Below are positions 5,571 to 6,637 of a DNA stretch of 6,637 nt, one piece after another. The DNA is taken from NCBI GenBank assembly GCA_947490035.1, contig CANLGS010000234.1, positions 1 to 6,637 of the forward strand, read 5' to 3'. Under the pieces are notes generated by a model. That model did no database searches. It saw nothing but the letters and a program-made list of their open reading frames with translations, and was not told the origin of the DNA. Position numbers and translations under genes: made by a program. The stretch's first letter is position 1. Each line of letters begins with the position of its first letter. The stretch comes from Gemmataceae bacterium (GTDB lineage Bacteria > Planctomycetota > Planctomycetia > Gemmatales > Gemmataceae).

Positions 5571-6389
5571 TCACTTCAGCCCCAGATACCCTTCGCGGTC
5601 GCGGATGCCCTGCGGCGCGACGAGGTCGCCCGGCTTGTCCCCGGCCAACTCGAACGACTGGCCCAGCACACCCTTCCCCGGACGCGCCGGCGAGTTGTGC
5701 GTGTGCTCGCCCCAGTGCGTCCCCACCGCTGTCAGGTCGAACCGGTCGAACGTGCCCTTCCCGACCTGATACCGCAGAAGACCGAGTAGCCTCGCCTCGT
5801 AGCCGCGTTCGGCCTTCGACGTGTCCGCGTCGGTCGAAATCAGCACCTCGCCTTCGAGACGCAGTTCGATCACGTCGGCGGTCGCGGAGGTCACCACGAG
5901 CGACATCCGTTTCGCGCGCACGTCGTCCGGCTTCCACGGCTCTGGCTCGCCGCGAGTGTTGTCGATCAGGTGGTATTGCGCGAGCCGGGTCGCGACCTTC
6001 ACCGGCATCGCGTACCGGAAGCCCACCTCGACCTTCGCGGGCGCCATCGCCTTGACCTCGTCTTTCGTAATCCAGACGTGGTCGCGCGCGGCCTTCTCGC
6101 CGCCCAACGCCTTGCAACTCCCCTTGCAGTAGCCGCTGTCCTTGAAGTCGAGGATGCGCGTGTACGCCTTCAGGATCAGACCGCCTTCGGGCACGGCGCG
6201 CGAGTAGTTCGCGTCGAGCACGCCGGGGTCTTCCACCTTCAACGCGCCGGCCTTGCGCTTCGCCTCGGGGAGGTTCGCGAACTGCCGCAGCGCTTGCCGC
6301 ATCATGTGGGCACGCCGGCGCGCCGTCCGCTGCGCGGAGTTCAAACGGTCGAAGTCGGGCGGCGCAGCGGACGGAAGCGGCTCGGTCAT
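5571..6389 (-). CDS. Conserved protein of unknown function
   Basis: I do not recognise a named family. The 272-residue product has no signal peptide or membrane segment, so it is probably cytoplasmic. Residues 12-50 are basic and helical (RTARRRAHMMRQALRQF). A short C-x3-C pair (Cys88, Cys92, in GYCKGSCKALGG) is followed by VWITKDEV. Residues 125-225 alternate in a beta-like way and include RYAMPVKVATRLAQYHLIDNT-type text, a strand pair LELEGEVL-like (ELRLEGEVLIST), RGYEARLLGLLRY and FDRFDLTAVGTHWGEHTHN, then LGQSFELAG. This C-terminal half resembles uncharacterised planctomycete proteins as I recall them; no function follows. The ATG at 6387-6389 is chosen because GAGGGG lies 6 nt before it; the open frame continues 38 codons upstream into the insertion-sequence end, which argues against the longer start. 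Converges with the aminotransferase. Confidence 0.75.
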   Translation of the reverse strand: MTEPLPSAAPPDFDRLNSAQRTARRRAHMMRQALRQFANLPEAKRKAGALKVEDPGVLDANYSRAVPEGGLILKAYTRILDFKDSGYCKGSCKALGGEKAARDHVWITKDEVKAMAPAKVEVGFRYAMPVKVATRLAQYHLIDNTRGEPEPWKPDDVRAKRMSLVVTSATADVIELRLEGEVLISTDADTSKAERGYEARLLGLLRYQVGKGTFDRFDLTAVGTHWGEHTHNSPARPGKGVLGQSFELAGDKPGDLVAPQGIRDREGYLGLK

Positions 6390-6532
6390 GGCATTCCCCT
6401 CGCGGGCGGATCGCATCCCTCCCCTCAGTTTACCACCGGCTCGGGCGGGCGGACAGCGAGCGAGAATGGCGCGAAGGTTCGGGGTAGGTCTGTTGAACCC
6501 CATTAGAAATGTCCGGTGTTAACTCGATAGAA

Positions 6533-6563
6533 GTGTCCTCCTCACTCAGGCCGAGGAGGACAC
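6533..6563 (+). promoter_or_regulatory. Hairpin that covers the transposase Shine-Dalgarno sequence
   Basis: GTGTCCTCCTC (6533-6543) and GAGGAGGACAC (6553-6563) are perfect reverse complements with a 9-nt loop. The right arm contains the GAGGAGG ribosome-binding site of the transposase (ATG at 6567). A transcript entering from outside the element would hide the site; this arrangement is known to limit transposase expression in other insertion sequences such as IS10 and IS50. Confidence 0.75.
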
Positions 6564-6566
6564 CCG

Positions 6567-6637
6567 ATGATCGAGGTACAAGACCGGAATCGTGTCGCGA
6601 TGAGTCAGCGTGAGCGTGATGTGCTCAAGGTGATGCA
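6567..6637 (+). CDS. Transposase, N-terminal fragment (ISNCY family likely; cut by window end)
   Basis: Only 23 complete codons are in the window: MIEVQDRN, then RVAMSQRERDVLKVM. The MSQRERD-x-LKV wording is typical of the start of ISNCY-family transposases, which continue into a helix-turn-helix that recognises the element ends and then an integrase-like catalytic core; neither is visible here. The start at ATG 6567 is supported by GAGGAGG 7 nt upstream, within the hairpin described separately. An internal ATG at 6600 is an alternative start without a good ribosome-binding site. Whether the full gene is intact cannot be judged. Confidence 0.65.
   Translation, partial: MIEVQDRNRVAMSQRERDVLKVM

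Larger units (their letters stand above)
6503..6637 (+). mobile_element. Left end of an insertion sequence (ISNCY-type), truncated by window end
   Basis: From about 6503 base composition falls in GC and two near-identical 12-mers appear (TTAGAAATGTCC at 6503-6514 and ATAGAAGTGTCC at 6527-6538, 10 of 12 identical), as expected for terminal repeats or transposase-binding sites. They are followed by a hairpin and a transposase start. The exact outer boundary and target duplication cannot be fixed without the right end. The insertion lies about 110 bp upstream of the start of the gene at 5571-6389 and in the opposite orientation. Confidence 0.6.

Noticed and set aside
5970..6506. 178-codon open frame on the plus strand
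   Set aside because: Antisense shadow of the conserved protein at 5571-6389; no ribosome-binding site or recognisable motif.

Overview
This is a GC-rich window that looks chromosomal, most likely from a planctomycete close to Gemmata (inference). The pointers are the kinase-like gene with a planctomycete-type N-terminal helical region, the start of an ISNCY-type transposase, a conserved protein of unknown function whose C-terminal half I associate with planctomycetes, and low-complexity inverted repeats at gene ends. No sequence search was possible.

Layout. 1-399 (+): C-terminal end of a GT39/ArnT-like membrane glycosyltransferase, converging on glgC. 349-432: long imperfect hairpin at that junction, whose left arm is translated as the tail of the glycosyltransferase. 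439-1731 (-): intact glgC (ADP-glucose pyrophosphorylase, plant/cyanobacterial-like), with a possible promoter and a leader hairpin upstream. 1829-1964: heptamer repeats in inverted orientation. 1965-3900 (-): a kinase-fold gene that appears broken by two -1 frameshifts. Its N-terminal 443 codons encode a protein kinase fold lacking the usual Lys, HRD Asp and DFG Asp (a pseudokinase). A beta-rich C-terminal domain follows in the other two frames. 3901-4145: divergent intergenic region with a terminator-like hairpin just before the next gene. 4146-5453 (+): PLP-dependent fold-type I aminotransferase of the LysN/ARO8-like group. 5487-5561: near-perfect 31-bp inverted repeat between convergent genes. 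5571-6389 (-): conserved protein of unknown function. About 6503 to the end: left end of an insertion sequence with the first 23 codons of its transposase.

The genes do not form an evident pathway or operon. glgC implies glycogen (alpha-glucan) synthesis. The aminotransferase implies amino-acid metabolism with unknown substrate. The pseudokinase suggests a scaffold or regulatory protein. I see no phage, CRISPR, toxin-antitoxin or defence cassette. The most interesting points are the pseudokinase with its frame-displaced C-terminal domain (one junction has an in-frame GGGAAAC heptamer), the transposase ribosome-binding site buried in a hairpin, and three unrelated long inverted repeats placed at gene boundaries.
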